Source: Nitrosomonas sp. Nm34 (GTDB lineage Bacteria; Pseudomonadota; Gammaproteobacteria; Burkholderiales; Nitrosomonadaceae). Taken from it: DNA of 64,000 nt. The position numbers and the translations under genes are program-made. The first letter of the stretch is position 1; each line of letters opens with the position of its first letter. The stretch spans positions 1 through 64,000 of the forward strand of contig NZ_FORD01000016.1 in the NCBI RefSeq assembly GCF_900113925.1. Direction: 5' to 3'. The notes under the pieces were generated by a model that searched no databases, was not told where the DNA came from, and worked only from the letters and a program-made list of their open reading frames with translations. This document shows positions 17,919 to 28,644 of the stretch, piece after piece.

Positions 17919-19196
17919 TTATTTGTGATCTTGGGTAGTAGAATGATTACTTAATATCTCATCCAAAATTTCTATCCAGTGCCTGACGGGTAATGATGTG
18001 CCGCTTTGTAGATGCATTAAGCAACCAATATTTGCAGTTACAAGCTGATCTGGTTTCTCGGCAGTAAGATTGATTAATTTTTCTTTGAGCAATTGTTGAG
18101 ACAATATTGGCTGAAGGATAGAGTAAGTGCCAGCAGAACCACAGCAAAGGTGGGCATCTTTAACCGCACAAAGTGTAAAACCAGTCATACCGAGTATTTT
18201 TTCGACGACACCACGGATCTGCATGCCATGCTGAAGTGTGCAGGGAGAATGAAACGCAAGCTTTGTTTTGTCATATTGTCCGGTTTCTTCAAGAAGAGTA
18301 GCCAAATTAACTGTTTCTGCTGCTAATATCTCACTGATATCTTTAACTAATGCTGAAATTTGTTTAGCTTTTTCTGCATAATCTGGATCGTGGTGTAGTA
18401 AATGCCCATAATCCTTGACCGTGACTCCGCAACCACTTGCTGTAATCACAATGGCTTCTATCGGCTCTGTGTTCTTTTTTTCTTCAATAAGTGACCACCA
18501 AGCATCGATATTGCGACGCATGTAATTCAATCCATCTTGCTGAGCATCAAGATGATAAGAGAGCGCACCACAGCAGCCTGCTTTTTCCGCTGTAATCAGC
18601 GAAATTCCAAGCTTATCGAGAACGCGCGCAGTAGCAATATTGATGTTAGGCGAAAACTCCGGTTGCACGCATCCATCGAGTACAAGCATAGTTCGTTGAT
18701 GTTTTTTTGTAGGCCACTTTCTGCTATTTGGAATCTTGGCAGGGATTGATTTTTTTAATTTGCCCGAAATTAAAGGACGGAAAAATTGGCCTATTTTAAA
18801 TAATGAGGTAAATAAATATCGATTAGGCAAGATTTTGTTCAATAGATAGCGCATGCTTCTCTCGCGCGTACTGCGTGTTACCTTTTTGTGAATAACACCT
18901 CGCCCAATATCGATTAGTCGACCATATCGAACGCCAGAAGGGCAGGTTGTTTCACAAGCACGGCAAGTAAGGCACCTATCCAGATGCTGTTGTGTTTTCT
19001 GCGTGACTGGCTGCCCTTCCAAGACTTGCTTCATCAAATAAATGCGACCGCGTGGGCTATCCAATTCATCGCCCAATAACTGGTAAGTAGGGCATGTGGC
19101 CAGGCAAAAACCGCAATGTACACAGGATCTCAATATCGCATCAGCTTCCTGGCCATCCGGGGTATGTTTAATAAAATCAGCAAGATTCGTCTGCAT
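17919..19196 (-). CDS. glcF: Glycolate oxidase iron-sulfur subunit
   Basis: A 425-residue protein with two N-terminal [4Fe-4S] motifs (CVHCGFCLATCP at about 25-36 and CLTCRACETTCP at about 74-85). Two CCG domains follow, with the cysteine pairs in AGCCGALSYH (about 207) and LCCGSAGTY (about 351). It passes electrons from the flavin subunits to the membrane quinone pool. Length matches E. coli GlcF. Only three bases separate it from the end of glcE, so translation is coupled. Confidence 0.9.
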   Translation of the reverse strand: MQTNLADFIKHTPDGQEADAILRSCVHCGFCLATCPTYQLLGDELDSPRGRIYLMKQVLEGQPVTQKTQQHLDRCLTCRACETTCPSGVRYGRLIDIGRGVIHKKVTRSTRERSMRYLLNKILPNRYLFTSLFKIGQFFRPLISGKLKKSIPAKIPNSRKWPTKKHQRTMLVLDGCVQPEFSPNINIATARVLDKLGISLITAEKAGCCGALSYHLDAQQDGLNYMRRNIDAWWSLIEEKKNTEPIEAIVITASGCGVTVKDYGHLLHHDPDYAEKAKQISALVKDISEILAAETVNLATLLEETGQYDKTKLAFHSPCTLQHGMQIRGVVEKILGMTGFTLCAVKDAHLCCGSAGTYSILQPILSQQLLKEKLINLTAEKPDQLVTANIGCLMHLQSGTSLPVRHWIEILDEILSNHSTTQDHK

Positions 19197-19199
19197 TTT

Positions 19200-20273
19200 T
19201 TAGTACTCTGGATACATTCGTCCTGGATTAAATATTCCCGTAGGATCAAATTTTTGTTTTAAGCGTTTATGGAGTGTCATCATATAAGATGTTAAGGGAT
19301 GAAAAATTTGAGCAGAGGATTTGTTGCCATAAAACAAAGTAGCATGTCCACCTGCTGCTTCTGCTTGCGATCGAATCGTTTTTTCATTTAAATTTTCGTC
19401 GCTCGCCAGCCAGCGCAATGCCCCCCCCCATTCTAATAATTGTTCTCCTGGCAGTAGTAGCTTCGGAGTAGAAGATTTGAGTGATAAGCGCCACAGTCTC
19501 GTCCCTGAATGAAAGAAGGGATGGGTATGCTCGCGTATGGATTGCCAGAACGATTTGGCTTGTTTCATTTCTTCTCCACCCAGTTTAAGGCGAGCGGCGT
19601 GCACCGCAGACTCGGCACCAGAGAGTCTTACAAAAAGATGGTCATTATAAAAACAGGTAGCAGAAATAGGTAATGGTTTGCTTGCCCAATGATGCATTTT
19701 GTCAATTGCTTCGGGTTCTGTCATCTGCATGCCTAGCGTTATTTCCATCGACGGTAGCGGCAATACCTTGAGTGAAACTTCCAGCAGAACTCCTAAGGTC
19801 CCCATTGCGCCGGTTACAAGACGTGAAACATCATAACCAGCCACATTTTTCATGACCTGTCCGCCAAAATGTAAATCATCCCCTTTGCCATCCAGCATGC
19901 GTACCCCGAGCACAAAATCACGAGCTGCTCCCGTATAGGCTCTTCGGGGTCCGGAAAGACCGGTGGCGATACAGCCACCTAATGTGGCATTTTCATCAAA
20001 ATGAGGCGGCTCAAAAGCCAGCATCTGATGATGTTCGGATAATACTGCTTCAAGATCAGATAAGCGTGTGCCCGCACGTGCGGTTACGATAAGTTCGCTC
20101 GGCTCGTAATTTACGATACCCGAATATGCTGCGGCATCAAGTATTTCGTATGTTTGACTAGTTAGCTGACCACCATAAAAATATTTGCTGTTACCGCCAC
20201 GGATATAAAGCGGTCTTTTATTTTTTACTGCAGCATTGATAGTATGAATAAAGTGTTCAACTGCTTTTGGCAT
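19200..20273 (-). CDS. glcE: Glycolate oxidase FAD-binding subunit GlcE
   Basis: A 357-residue flavoprotein of the PCMH-FAD family: PLYIRGGNSKYFYGG near the start, then SELIVTARAGTRLSDLE, LGGCIATGLSGPRRAYTG, and VMKNVAGYDVSRLVTGAMGT in the FAD domain. It ends with KFDPTGIFNPGRMY, the usual C-terminus. It forms glycolate dehydrogenase with GlcD and GlcF. It sits between them with gaps of 51 and 3 bases. Confidence 0.9.
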   Translation of the reverse strand: MPKAVEHFIHTINAAVKNKRPLYIRGGNSKYFYGGQLTSQTYEILDAAAYSGIVNYEPSELIVTARAGTRLSDLEAVLSEHHQMLAFEPPHFDENATLGGCIATGLSGPRRAYTGAARDFVLGVRMLDGKGDDLHFGGQVMKNVAGYDVSRLVTGAMGTLGVLLEVSLKVLPLPSMEITLGMQMTEPEAIDKMHHWASKPLPISATCFYNDHLFVRLSGAESAVHAARLKLGGEEMKQAKSFWQSIREHTHPFFHSGTRLWRLSLKSSTPKLLLPGEQLLEWGGALRWLASDENLNEKTIRSQAEAAGGHATLFYGNKSSAQIFHPLTSYMMTLHKRLKQKFDPTGIFNPGRMYPEY

Positions 20274-20324
20274 AAAGTAAAAAAATAATATAGTTTGGAT
20301 GAATTTACCCAGTTTATTGCTTAA

Positions 20325-21779
20325 TCAAAATCTAGGGATCGTTGGAAATTTATTTTCGCCATGATGTACATGCATGGCTCCTAATTCTGCGCAGCGATGG
20401 AGCGATGGAACCGCTTTCCCGGGATTGAGTAAGCCAGCTGGATCAAAGGCATGTTTGATCGCATGAAATAGGTTTCGTTCGGCAGATTTAAATTGAAGAC
20501 ACATTTGATCTAGCTTTTCTATTCCAACGCCATGCTCTCCAGTGATCGTTCCGCCAGCCTCAATACATATTTCCAATATTCTAGCGCCGAAAGCTTCAGT
20601 TTTCTCTAATTCTCCAGGTTGATTGGCATCATAAAGTATTAATGGATGTAAATTACCATCCCCGGCATGGAAAACATTCATGCAGCGCAAGCCATATTCA
20701 GCAGAGAGCGTTTCAATATCATGTAATACTTGCGCTAAACGCTTGCGAGGAATCGTTCCATCCATACAGTAGTAATCGGGGGATACCCTGCCGGCAGCAG
20801 GAAAAGCAGCTTTGCGTCCTGCCCAAAAACAAAGCCGCTCTGTTTCATTGCGTGAGATGCTGATTTTAATTGCGCCACTCTCTTGCATGATGGTGCTTAT
20901 CTTTTGAATTTCATCTGCCACCTCTTCTGTCATGCCATCGGCTTCACATAATAGGATAGCAGCAGCATCTAAATCATAGCCTGCATGCAAAAAATCCTCA
21001 ACAGCATGGATAGTAATCTTATCCATCATCTCCATGCCGGCAGGAATAATTCCGGCACTGATGATATTAGCCACAGCGTCTGCAGCTTTTTGAATATCAT
21101 TAAATGCTGCCATTACTAACTGTGCTTTTTCAGGTTTTGGAGTGAGCTTAACCGTGATCTCGGTAATGATACCTAGCATTCCCTCGCTGCCAGTCATTAA
21201 AGCCAGCAAATCATAGCCTGGACTATCGAGCGCACTGCTTCCGATTTCGATTGCTTGACCTTCCATGGTGAGTACGCGTAACTTGAGAATATTGTGAACG
21301 GTCAATCCATATTTCAGGCAATGTACTCCGCCAGAATTCTCAGCTACATTGCCACCAATCGTGCAAGCTATTTGTGATGAAGGATCAGGCGCGTAATACA
21401 AACTGTATGGCGCAACTGCTTCGCTAATCGCCAAATTCCTTACCCCCGGTTGTACGCGTGCCGTGCGTGCTATTGGATCGATTTCAAGTATTCGTTTCAA
21501 TTTGGCAAGCGATAGCAAAATACCTTCATTATGAGGTAGCGCGCCACCCGATAGGCCTGTTCCTGCGCCACGTGCAACTACCGGGGTTTGGGTGGCATGG
21601 CAAATCTGTAGAATTTTGGCCACTTCTTCTTCTGTTTGAGGGAGCGCAACGATCATCGGTGTTTGCCGGTATGCCGATAGGCCATCACATTCGTACGGTT
21701 TTAAATCCTCCGTTTCATATAAAACAGCATCACGAGGAAGGAAAGAGCGCAATTTACTGACTAATTCGAAGCGAGACAT
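20325..21779 (-). CDS. glcD: Glycolate oxidase FAD-linked subunit GlcD
   Basis: A 484-residue FAD-linked oxidase of standard length. FAD-domain marks are PVVARGAGTGLSGGALP (about 68-84), IGGNVAENSGGVHCLKYG (about 143-160) and GSEGMLGIITEI. The C-terminal cap has MNVFHAGDGNLHPLI and GEHGVGIEK, which carry the catalytic histidines, and ends with FDPAGLLNPGKA. It oxidises glycolate to glyoxylate. In an organism with RuBisCO, glycolate comes from 2-phosphoglycolate, which fits the glxR gene 9 bases upstream in the same operon. Confidence 0.92.
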   Translation of the reverse strand: MSRFELVSKLRSFLPRDAVLYETEDLKPYECDGLSAYRQTPMIVALPQTEEEVAKILQICHATQTPVVARGAGTGLSGGALPHNEGILLSLAKLKRILEIDPIARTARVQPGVRNLAISEAVAPYSLYYAPDPSSQIACTIGGNVAENSGGVHCLKYGLTVHNILKLRVLTMEGQAIEIGSSALDSPGYDLLALMTGSEGMLGIITEITVKLTPKPEKAQLVMAAFNDIQKAADAVANIISAGIIPAGMEMMDKITIHAVEDFLHAGYDLDAAAILLCEADGMTEEVADEIQKISTIMQESGAIKISISRNETERLCFWAGRKAAFPAAGRVSPDYYCMDGTIPRKRLAQVLHDIETLSAEYGLRCMNVFHAGDGNLHPLILYDANQPGELEKTEAFGARILEICIEAGGTITGEHGVGIEKLDQMCLQFKSAERNLFHAIKHAFDPAGLLNPGKAVPSLHRCAELGAMHVHHGENKFPTIPRF

Positions 21780-21788
21780 AAATCGGTA

Positions 21789-22685
21789 TTAATTCTTTAT
21801 TTGATGATTGCTTAATTTTTCAAGTATGCAAACAATGGCGGAGTTATCCCACTTGCCGCCTTCATGAGCAATACATGCATTATAAAGCGATTGGGTTATA
21901 GCTGTATTGGGTAAACTGATGCCTAAGTCAGATGCGCATGAAAGAGCGATAGCAAGATCTTTTTGTTGCAATTCGATCCGAAATCCTGGGTCAAATGAAC
22001 GCTTGATCATACGGTCTCCATGAACCTCAAGAACACGTGAGCAAGCGAACCCTCCGAGCAAAGCTTGTCGTACTCTTGCAGGATCAGCGCCTGCCTTGGA
22101 TGCAAACAGGAGCGCCTCTCCTACCGCTTCTATTGTAAGCGCAACTATAATCTGGTTAGCCACCTTGCAAATTTGACCCGCGCCATTCGCCCCTATCAAC
22201 GTGATGGTTTGTCCCATCAAATCAAGTATGGGTTTTATTTTTTGAAATACACTTTCGTCTCCTCCCACCATGATGGTGAGTGTAGCGTTTTTCGCGCCGA
22301 CATCTCCTCCCGAAACAGGAGCATCCATATAATCGCAACCTAATTCATTGATTCGGTGTGCAAATTTTATGGTTTGGAGAGGGGAGATAGAGCTCATATC
22401 CACGATTATTTTTTTTGCAGAATTTTCATTCAAACTATCAGCGATTCCATCGCGACCAAATAAAACTTTTTCAACATCAGGCGAATCAGGTAACATCAGA
22501 AAAATTATTTCTGCATTTTTAGCGACTTCTTTGGGTGTAGCGCAACGCTTACCGCCTTTTTTGATAAGTTCTTCAGGTACGCCGCTACGAGAGTGTAGAA
22601 ATAATTTATGCCCACCTCGAATAAGATGACCTGCCATGGGCTTGCCCATGATACCCAAGCCAATAAAACCAATATTATTTATCAC
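21789..22685 (-). CDS. glxR: Tartronate semialdehyde reductase (2-hydroxy-3-oxopropionate reductase)
   Basis: A 298-residue beta-hydroxyacid dehydrogenase: NAD(P)-binding IGFIGLGIMGKPMAGHL at the N-terminus, substrate motif DAPVSGGDVGAKNATL (about 118-133), and the catalytic-lysine segment GAGQICKVANQI (about 168-179). It reduces tartronate semialdehyde to glycerate. The start is GTG with GGAG upstream. It is the first gene of the glx-glcDEF operon. Glyoxylate carboligase, needed between the two steps, is not in the window. Related 3-hydroxyisobutyrate dehydrogenase is the alternative, but the neighbours favour this call. Confidence 0.82.
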   Translation of the reverse strand: MINNIGFIGLGIMGKPMAGHLIRGGHKLFLHSRSGVPEELIKKGGKRCATPKEVAKNAEIIFLMLPDSPDVEKVLFGRDGIADSLNENSAKKIIVDMSSISPLQTIKFAHRINELGCDYMDAPVSGGDVGAKNATLTIMVGGDESVFQKIKPILDLMGQTITLIGANGAGQICKVANQIIVALTIEAVGEALLFASKAGADPARVRQALLGGFACSRVLEVHGDRMIKRSFDPGFRIELQQKDLAIALSCASDLGISLPNTAITQSLYNACIAHEGGKWDNSAIVCILEKLSNHQIKN

Positions 22686-22789
22686 TCAATCTCCTCTAAT
22701 CCTCTAAGGATGTTATTCTCTTTATGTTAACAAATCGATCTGATCCTACCTGAATTAGCAGTCTGATAAAAATATCTCTTCGCTCCGTT

Positions 22790-22918
22790 GCAGCTGCGCT
22801 GTTAAAAACTGGCTCAAAATGCTGCTCATTGATCAAATATAAATTTTGCTTTTTCACCTGTTTCTACCTCTCTTCTGCCTATCTCGACTACTCAAATGCG
22901 TTTTTTCAACAGCCGGTT
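22790..22918. repeat. Possible repeat element upstream of carA
   Basis: GCGCTGTTAAAAAC near 22790 and GTTTTTTCAACAGCC near 22903-22917 are imperfect inverted repeats around about 100 bases. This is a single copy in the window, so calling it an element is tentative. The gap 22686-23117 otherwise holds two TATAAT hexamers (22969-22974 and 23027-23032) that could be -10 boxes for carA, neither with a good -35 partner. Confidence 0.35.
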
Positions 22919-23117
22919 AGATCTGTTAGATAATTGATAATAACTATAAAGTGTTTTGTTGATAATGCTATAATTTTGCTTGTTGGGCAGTATGCTTGGC
23001 TATTCATAGAAAACGCACTTTTCACGTATAATCTATAGAGATTTTGAACGTGGACAATATACGAGTCTACGTTTGTCTTTGTCTTTAAGTCTGGTTAGAT
23101 CCATAAGGAGTCTTTTT

Positions 23118-24275
23118 GTGTCACAACATCCACGTGCTATCCTCGTTTTAGAAGATGGCACCGTTTTTCATGGTATTTCTGTCGGTGTTGAAGGGATAAC
23201 TGCTGGTGAGGTGGCTTTTAATACAGCTATGACAGGTTATCAAGAAATTCTGACTGATCCCTCATATTGTCGCCAAATTATTACGCTTACTTATCCCCAC
23301 ATTGGTAACACTGGGACTAATTTAGAGGATATAGAATCCTCAAATATCAACAAAGTCTTTGCTGCTGGTTTGGTAGTGCGAGATTTGCCTCCCGTTTCTA
23401 GTAATTGGCGAAAAACTGAATCACTTCCTGCTTTTCTCAAGAATTATAACGTTATTGCTATTGCTGAGATTGATACACGTAAGCTTACGCGTATTTTAAG
23501 GCAAAAAGGGGCTCAGGCCGGCTGTATTATGGCTGGGAGGATCAATGAATCCGAAGCATTGCAGGAAGCTAGAACATTCCCGGGGTTAGCAGGCATGGAT
23601 TTGGCGCAGGTCGTTAGCTGTGATCAAAGGTACGAATGGAAAGAGGGGGAATGGAAGTTGGGGGTGGGATATCCTATTCAACCAACAACACATTTCCATG
23701 TTGCTGCGCTCGACTTCGGGATCAAACGCAACATATTGCGGAAGCTGGCGCAGCGTCATTGCAAGGTAACGGTATTTCCAGCACAAACACCGGTGAATGA
23801 AATTCTAGCCTCGCAGCCCGATGGTGTATTCTTATCAAATGGGCCTGGTGATCCAGAGCCCTGTAATTATGCGATTAAGATGACCCAGAGATTGCTGGAA
23901 GAAAAAATCCCACTTTTTGGTATTTGCCTAGGACACCAGATACTTGCACTTGCCGTTGGCGCTAAAACCATCAAAATGAAATTTGGTCACCATGGGGCAA
24001 ATCACCCTGTCCAGGATCTGGATAGTGGTCGGGTGATCATCACAAGCCAGAACCATGGATTCGCCGTAGATATCAATACGCTTCCATCCCACGCACGCAT
24101 TACCCATCGATCACTATTTGATGATAGTCTACAAGGTTTTGAACTTACTGAAAATATGGCTTTTACTTTTCAAGGGCATCCAGAAGCGAGCCCTGGTCCA
24201 AACGATGTGGATTATTTATTTGACCGTTTTATCGGTCAGATGAATCAGAGAAAAAAAAGCCAATTTGCATCATAA
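23118..24275 (+). CDS. carA: Carbamoyl-phosphate synthase small subunit
   Basis: A 385-residue glutamine amidotransferase subunit. The N-terminal domain starts [15 protein letters not shown]. The C-terminal triad domain has the nucleophile cysteine in [11 protein letters not shown] (about 273) and the histidine in [11 protein letters not shown] (about 355). It feeds ammonia from glutamine to CarB for arginine and pyrimidine synthesis. The GTG at 23118 is chosen because AAGGAG ends 7 bases before it; the frame is open 15 codons further upstream without a ribosome binding site. Confidence 0.95.
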   Translation: MSQHPRAILVLEDGTVFHGISVGVEGITAGEVAFNTAMTGYQEILTDPSYCRQIITLTYPHIGNTGTNLEDIESSNINKVFAAGLVVRDLPPVSSNWRKTESLPAFLKNYNVIAIAEIDTRKLTRILRQKGAQAGCIMAGRINESEALQEARTFPGLAGMDLAQVVSCDQRYEWKEGEWKLGVGYPIQPTTHFHVAALDFGIKRNILRKLAQRHCKVTVFPAQTPVNEILASQPDGVFLSNGPGDPEPCNYAIKMTQRLLEEKIPLFGICLGHQILALAVGAKTIKMKFGHHGANHPVQDLDSGRVIITSQNHGFAVDINTLPSHARITHRSLFDDSLQGFELTENMAFTFQGHPEASPGPNDVDYLFDRFIGQMNQRKKSQFAS

Positions 24276-24321
24276 TAGCTTGTATCACATTCAGTTTTAC
24301 AGATTGCCTGGTTAGAGGAAT

Positions 24322-27300
24322 ATGCCTAAACGTACTGACTTAAAATCCATTCTCATCATTGGAGCTGGGCCGATTGTCATTGGTCAGGCCTGCGAATTTG
24401 ATTACTCCGGTGTGCAGGCATGCAAAGCCTTGCGTGAAGAAGGCTACCGTATTGTTCTGATTAATTCCAATCCTGCCACTATTATGACTGATCCAGAGAT
24501 GGCCGATGCCACCTATATCGAACCCATCACCTGGACAATGGTTGAGAAGATTATTGAGATTGAGCGCCCTGATGCCTTATTGCCAACAATGGGGGGGCAA
24601 ACAGCCCTAAATTGCGCGCTTGATTTAGTTAAGCATGGTGTTCTCGAAAAATATGGTGTGGAGCTTATTGGCGCGTCCCGTGAGGCCATTGATAAAGCTG
24701 AAGATCGGGAAAAATTTAAAGATGCGATGTCGCGAATTGGGTTAAATTCAGCCCGTTCTGCAGTCGCGCATAGCCTGGAAGAAGCATTGCAAGTCCAAGC
24801 CATGATTGGTTATCCTGCTATTATTCGGCCATCATTTACTTTAGGTGGCAGCGGAGGAGGTATTGCATATAACCGCGAAGAATTTGTTGAAATTTGCGAG
24901 CGTGGCCTTGATATTTCTCCAACAAAGGAACTTCTTATTGAAGAATCAGTCATTGGCTGGAAAGAATTTGAAATGGAGGTGGTGCGCGATAAAAATGACA
25001 ACTGCATCATAATATGCTCTATTGAAAATTTTGATCCAATGGGGATTCATACCGGAGACTCAATTACAGTTGCACCGGCACAAACGCTTACTGACAAAGA
25101 GTATCAGCGTATGCGTGATGCATCTATTGCGGTATTGCGTGAAATTGGTGTAGAGACAGGTGGTTCCAATGTGCAATTTGCCATCAATCCGCAAGATGGC
25201 CGTATGTTAGTGATTGAAATGAATCCACGTGTCTCACGCTCTTCCGCTTTGGCATCTAAAGCGACAGGGTTTCCCATCGCTAAAATCGCTGCTAAACTTG
25301 CGATCGGATATACGCTCAATGAACTTGGTAACGATATTACCGGAGGGATGACGCCTGCTTCTTTTGAGCCAACCATTGATTATGTGGTCACTAAGATTCC
25401 ACGCTTTGCTTTTGAAAAATTTCCTCAAGCCAATGATCGTCTAACTACCCAGATGAAATCCGTAGGAGAAGTGATGGCTATGGGGCGCACTTTTCAGGAA
25501 TCCCTACAAAAGGCATTGCGCGGATTGGAAACGGGCATAGATGGTTTGGATGAAAAAACTACTGATACCGAAACGATTGAAACTGAGTTGGGCCACCCTG
25601 GTTCTGAACGTATCTGGTATATTGCTGATGCATTCCGTTGCAATATTTCATTTGATGAGATTCATCATCTTACACACATTGACCCTTGGTTTCTCTCGCA
25701 AATTGAGGATTTAGTCAGAAAAGAAGAAGCGCTTGGAGACAAAAAGTTAGAGGCACTCGATTTACAGGCGCTGCGTAAATTAAAGCGATGTGGTTTTTCT
25801 GATCGGCGGCTGGCCAAATTGCTCAATACCACTGAGGCAGCTGTACGAGCACGTCGGCATCAAGAAAATTTACGTCCCGTTTACAAGCATGTGGATACCT
25901 GTGCAGCAGAATTTGCTACCTATACGAGCTATTTATATTCTACTTATGAAGAGGAATGTGAAGCAAACCCCAGTGACAGCAAGAAAATTATTGTGCTGGG
26001 CGGCGGTCCTAATCGAATTGGTCAAGGGATTGAATTTGATTATTGCTGCGTTCACGCATCGCTTGCTCTACGTGAAGATGGATATGAAACAATCATGATC
26101 AATTGTAATCCAGAAACGGTCTCCACAGATTATGATATTTCTGATCGATTGTATTTTGAACCGCTTACACTGGAGGATGTGCTTGAAATTGTTGCGATAG
26201 AAAAACCGGTGGGCGTTATTGTGCAATATGGTGGTCAAACGCCTCTTAAGCTTGCGGGAGAACTTGAAGCAAATGGTGTTCCGATTATCGGTACCAGTCC
26301 AGATATGATCGATTGTGCTGAAGATCGTGAACGCTTTCAAGCGATGCTTCACACATTAGGATTAAAACAGCCCCCTAACCGTACAGTGCGTAGTGCGGAG
26401 GCTGCCTTGTCAGCAGCAAATGACATTGGTTATCCTTTAGTTGTTCGTCCCAGCTATGTGCTGGGCGGTCGTGCGATGGAAATTGTTCATGAGCAGCGTG
26501 AGCTCGAGCGCTATATGCGTGAAGCCGTCAAGGTGTCCAATGATTCACCCGTTCTGCTAGATAATTTTCTTACCAATGCAACTGAAGTGGATGTCGATGC
26601 AATATTTGATGGAGAAAGCGTTTTAATTGGTGGAATAATGGAACATATTGAGCAGGCAGGTGTCCATTCAGGAGATTCTGCTTGTTCTCTACCTCCCTTT
26701 ACTCTCTCTTCGGTCATGCAAGATGAATTGCGTCGGCAAACTGGCATCATGGCTCGTGCTCTCAATGTGAAGGGATTAATGAATGTACAGTTTGCTATCC
26801 AGAATGAAACTGTATACGTATTAGAAGTCAATCCCCGAGCATCTCGTACGGTTCCCTTTGTCTCTAAGGCAACTGGCCTTCAGTTAGCAAAGATTGCTGC
26901 GCGTTGCATGGTTGGTAAGAAAATAGCCGATCAAGGTATTTTACGTGAGGTCAAACCGTCTTATTTTTCAGTGAAAGAAGCGGTTTTCCCTTTTACTAAA
27001 CTTTCTGGCGTAGATACTATATTGGGACCTGAAATGAAATCGACTGGTGAAGTCATGGGGGTAGGCTCTACTTTTGCAGAGGCATTCGTTAAATCGCAAC
27101 TTGCTACAGGTGTTCGGTTACCCATGACTGGCAAAATTTTTATCAGCGTGCGACGCAGTGACAAACCAGAGGCTGTCAGTATTGCTCAAAAATTTGCAAA
27201 GTTAGGATTCACTATTTATGCCACTCATGGTACTGCTGAAGCGATAGCTGAGGCTGGCTTAGTGGTTAATAAAATAAATAAAGTTGCAGAGGGTCGGCCG

Positions 27301-27519
27301 CATATCGTGGATATGATTAAGAATGGAGAAATTTGTCTGATTATTAATACTGTCTCCGATAAACGCAGCGCAGTTCAGGATTCATATTCGATCCGGCATG
27401 CTGCGTTACAAGCAAGAGTGACCTATTACACGACTATGGCTGGAGCTCGTGCAGCATGTATTGGTATCGCTGAAATGCGCGAGTTGCAAGCTTATAACTT
27501 ACAAAAACTGCATGCATAA
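24322..27519 (+). CDS. carB: Carbamoyl-phosphate synthase large subunit
   Basis: A protein of 1065 residues with the family's duplicated architecture: two ATP-grasp halves (starting [20 protein letters not shown] and [20 protein letters not shown]), an oligomerisation domain between, and a C-terminal methylglyoxal-synthase-like allosteric domain (about 930-1065, [15 protein letters not shown]). Length is close to E. coli CarB (1073). It lies 46 bases after carA in one operon, and greA follows. Confidence 0.97.
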   Translation: MPKRTDLKSILIIGAGPIVIGQACEFDYSGVQACKALREEGYRIVLINSNPATIMTDPEMADATYIEPITWTMVEKIIEIERPDALLPTMGGQTALNCALDLVKHGVLEKYGVELIGASREAIDKAEDREKFKDAMSRIGLNSARSAVAHSLEEALQVQAMIGYPAIIRPSFTLGGSGGGIAYNREEFVEICERGLDISPTKELLIEESVIGWKEFEMEVVRDKNDNCIIICSIENFDPMGIHTGDSITVAPAQTLTDKEYQRMRDASIAVLREIGVETGGSNVQFAINPQDGRMLVIEMNPRVSRSSALASKATGFPIAKIAAKLAIGYTLNELGNDITGGMTPASFEPTIDYVVTKIPRFAFEKFPQANDRLTTQMKSVGEVMAMGRTFQESLQKALRGLETGIDGLDEKTTDTETIETELGHPGSERIWYIADAFRCNISFDEIHHLTHIDPWFLSQIEDLVRKEEALGDKKLEALDLQALRKLKRCGFSDRRLAKLLNTTEAAVRARRHQENLRPVYKHVDTCAAEFATYTSYLYSTYEEECEANPSDSKKIIVLGGGPNRIGQGIEFDYCCVHASLALREDGYETIMINCNPETVSTDYDISDRLYFEPLTLEDVLEIVAIEKPVGVIVQYGGQTPLKLAGELEANGVPIIGTSPDMIDCAEDRERFQAMLHTLGLKQPPNRTVRSAEAALSAANDIGYPLVVRPSYVLGGRAMEIVHEQRELERYMREAVKVSNDSPVLLDNFLTNATEVDVDAIFDGESVLIGGIMEHIEQAGVHSGDSACSLPPFTLSSVMQDELRRQTGIMARALNVKGLMNVQFAIQNETVYVLEVNPRASRTVPFVSKATGLQLAKIAARCMVGKKIADQGILREVKPSYFSVKEAVFPFTKLSGVDTILGPEMKSTGEVMGVGSTFAEAFVKSQLATGVRLPMTGKIFISVRRSDKPEAVSIAQKFAKLGFTIYATHGTAEAIAEAGLVVNKINKVAEGRPHIVDMIKNGEICLIINTVSDKRSAVQDSYSIRHAALQARVTYYTTMAGARAACIGIAEMRELQAYNLQKLHA

Positions 27520-27580
27520 TGAGAAAGAATGAATTCCAAATAAATAATATAAAATCGATAATAAAAGGTGGAAAAGTGTT

Positions 27581-28057
27581 ATGAGTCCAGTTCCCTTAAC
27601 CGTGAGAGGCGCAGAAAAACTGCGTGCAGAATTACATGAGATGAAAACTGTCCAGCGTCCTGCTGTCATTGCCGCTATTGCAGAAGCACGTGCACATGGT
27701 GATCTTTCTGAGAATGCTGAATATGAAGCGGCAAAGGAAAAGCAAGGGTTTATTGAAGGACGTATTGCTGAACTGGAGGCCAAGCTTTCAAACGCTCAGA
27801 TCATCAATCCTACACTGCTAAATGCAGATGGTGCCTGTGTTTTTGGTGCGACGATCGATCTTAAGGATATGGACAGTGATGTGGCAGTAACCTACCAAAT
27901 CGTAGGAGATGACGAGGCTGATATTAAAGAAGGAAAAATTTCTATCAGTTCTCCAATTTCTCGCGCCTTGATTGGTAAGTACGCGGGTGATATCGCAGTA
28001 GTAGAAGCACCAGGCGGTATCAGGGAATATGAAATTCTAGATGTAAAATATATTTAG
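27581..28057 (+). CDS. greA: Transcription elongation factor GreA
   Basis: A 158-residue protein with the N-terminal coiled coil including [18 protein letters not shown], the acidic tip that enters the RNA polymerase secondary channel, and the C-terminal FKBP-like domain with [14 protein letters not shown]. It stimulates cleavage of backtracked RNA. It is 61 bases downstream of carB; the carAB-greA order is common in betaproteobacteria. Confidence 0.96.
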   Translation: MSPVPLTVRGAEKLRAELHEMKTVQRPAVIAAIAEARAHGDLSENAEYEAAKEKQGFIEGRIAELEAKLSNAQIINPTLLNADGACVFGATIDLKDMDSDVAVTYQIVGDDEADIKEGKISISSPISRALIGKYAGDIAVVEAPGGIREYEILDVKYI

Positions 28058-28103
28058 AATATTGATTAATTCCTGCTAGAAGAATAAAGATTGGTTTCTT
28101 GTA

Positions 28104-28281
28104 GGTACCTCTAAAAATTCGGAGTTCTAAACAAGACAAGGCGAGAACAAAAAATGTTGACGCAGCCTATAACTGATAGGTAAGGAACCATTGTTGGTGA
28201 ATAATGAAGTATTGTGACGAAACAGGGTAAGCAAGCAATCCGCGAAGCGGATGCTCGCAAATATGGATTTTTAGAGATGCC
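28104..28281 (+). repeat. 178-bp repeat family, copy 2
   Basis: The ends are GGTACCTCTAAAAA (28104) and TTTTTAGAGATGCC (to 28281), inverted repeats of each other. The interior matches the copies at 17672 (inverted) and 41182. It is located between the convergent greA and yhbY genes, where it may also serve as their 3' structure. No ORF. Confidence 0.8.
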
Positions 28282-28313
28282 TCTGTGATTAAGGTGATTT
28301 TTTGAGAAAAGGC

Positions 28314-28607
28314 TTAGCAGGCAGGTTCCTTTCCTTCGGTTTCTGGACGATAAATGACTAGAATTTTGCCGATATGATTGACCGGAAAGGCTTCCAATTG
28401 CTGGCAGATTTCTTCTAGCAATAAGGCTCTCGCTTTCCTATCTCCATTCAATATTTTAATTTTGATGAGTTCGTGGTTTGAAAGCCCTTTATCGAGTTCG
28501 CTCATTACGCCTGCTGATAGACCGTCTTTACCTATCATCACGATTGGGTTAATGTGATGAGCTCGCGCAGCAAGCGATCGGCGTTGGGAACTATTAAATT
28601 TCAACAT
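28314..28607 (-). CDS. yhbY: YhbY-family ribosome assembly RNA-binding protein
   Basis: A 97-residue single CRM domain protein: RSLAARAHHINPIVMIGKDGLS at the start, then LIKIKILNGDRKARALLLEEI and the C-terminal GKILVIYRPE. YhbY binds pre-50S particles. It is divergent from rlmE, another 50S-maturation gene, with 37 bases between starts. Confidence 0.92.
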   Translation of the reverse strand: MLKFNSSQRRSLAARAHHINPIVMIGKDGLSAGVMSELDKGLSNHELIKIKILNGDRKARALLLEEICQQLEAFPVNHIGKILVIYRPETEGKEPAC

Positions 28608-28644
28608 AGAATAAATTCTTTCTAAAATTATATTTTACTACTTG

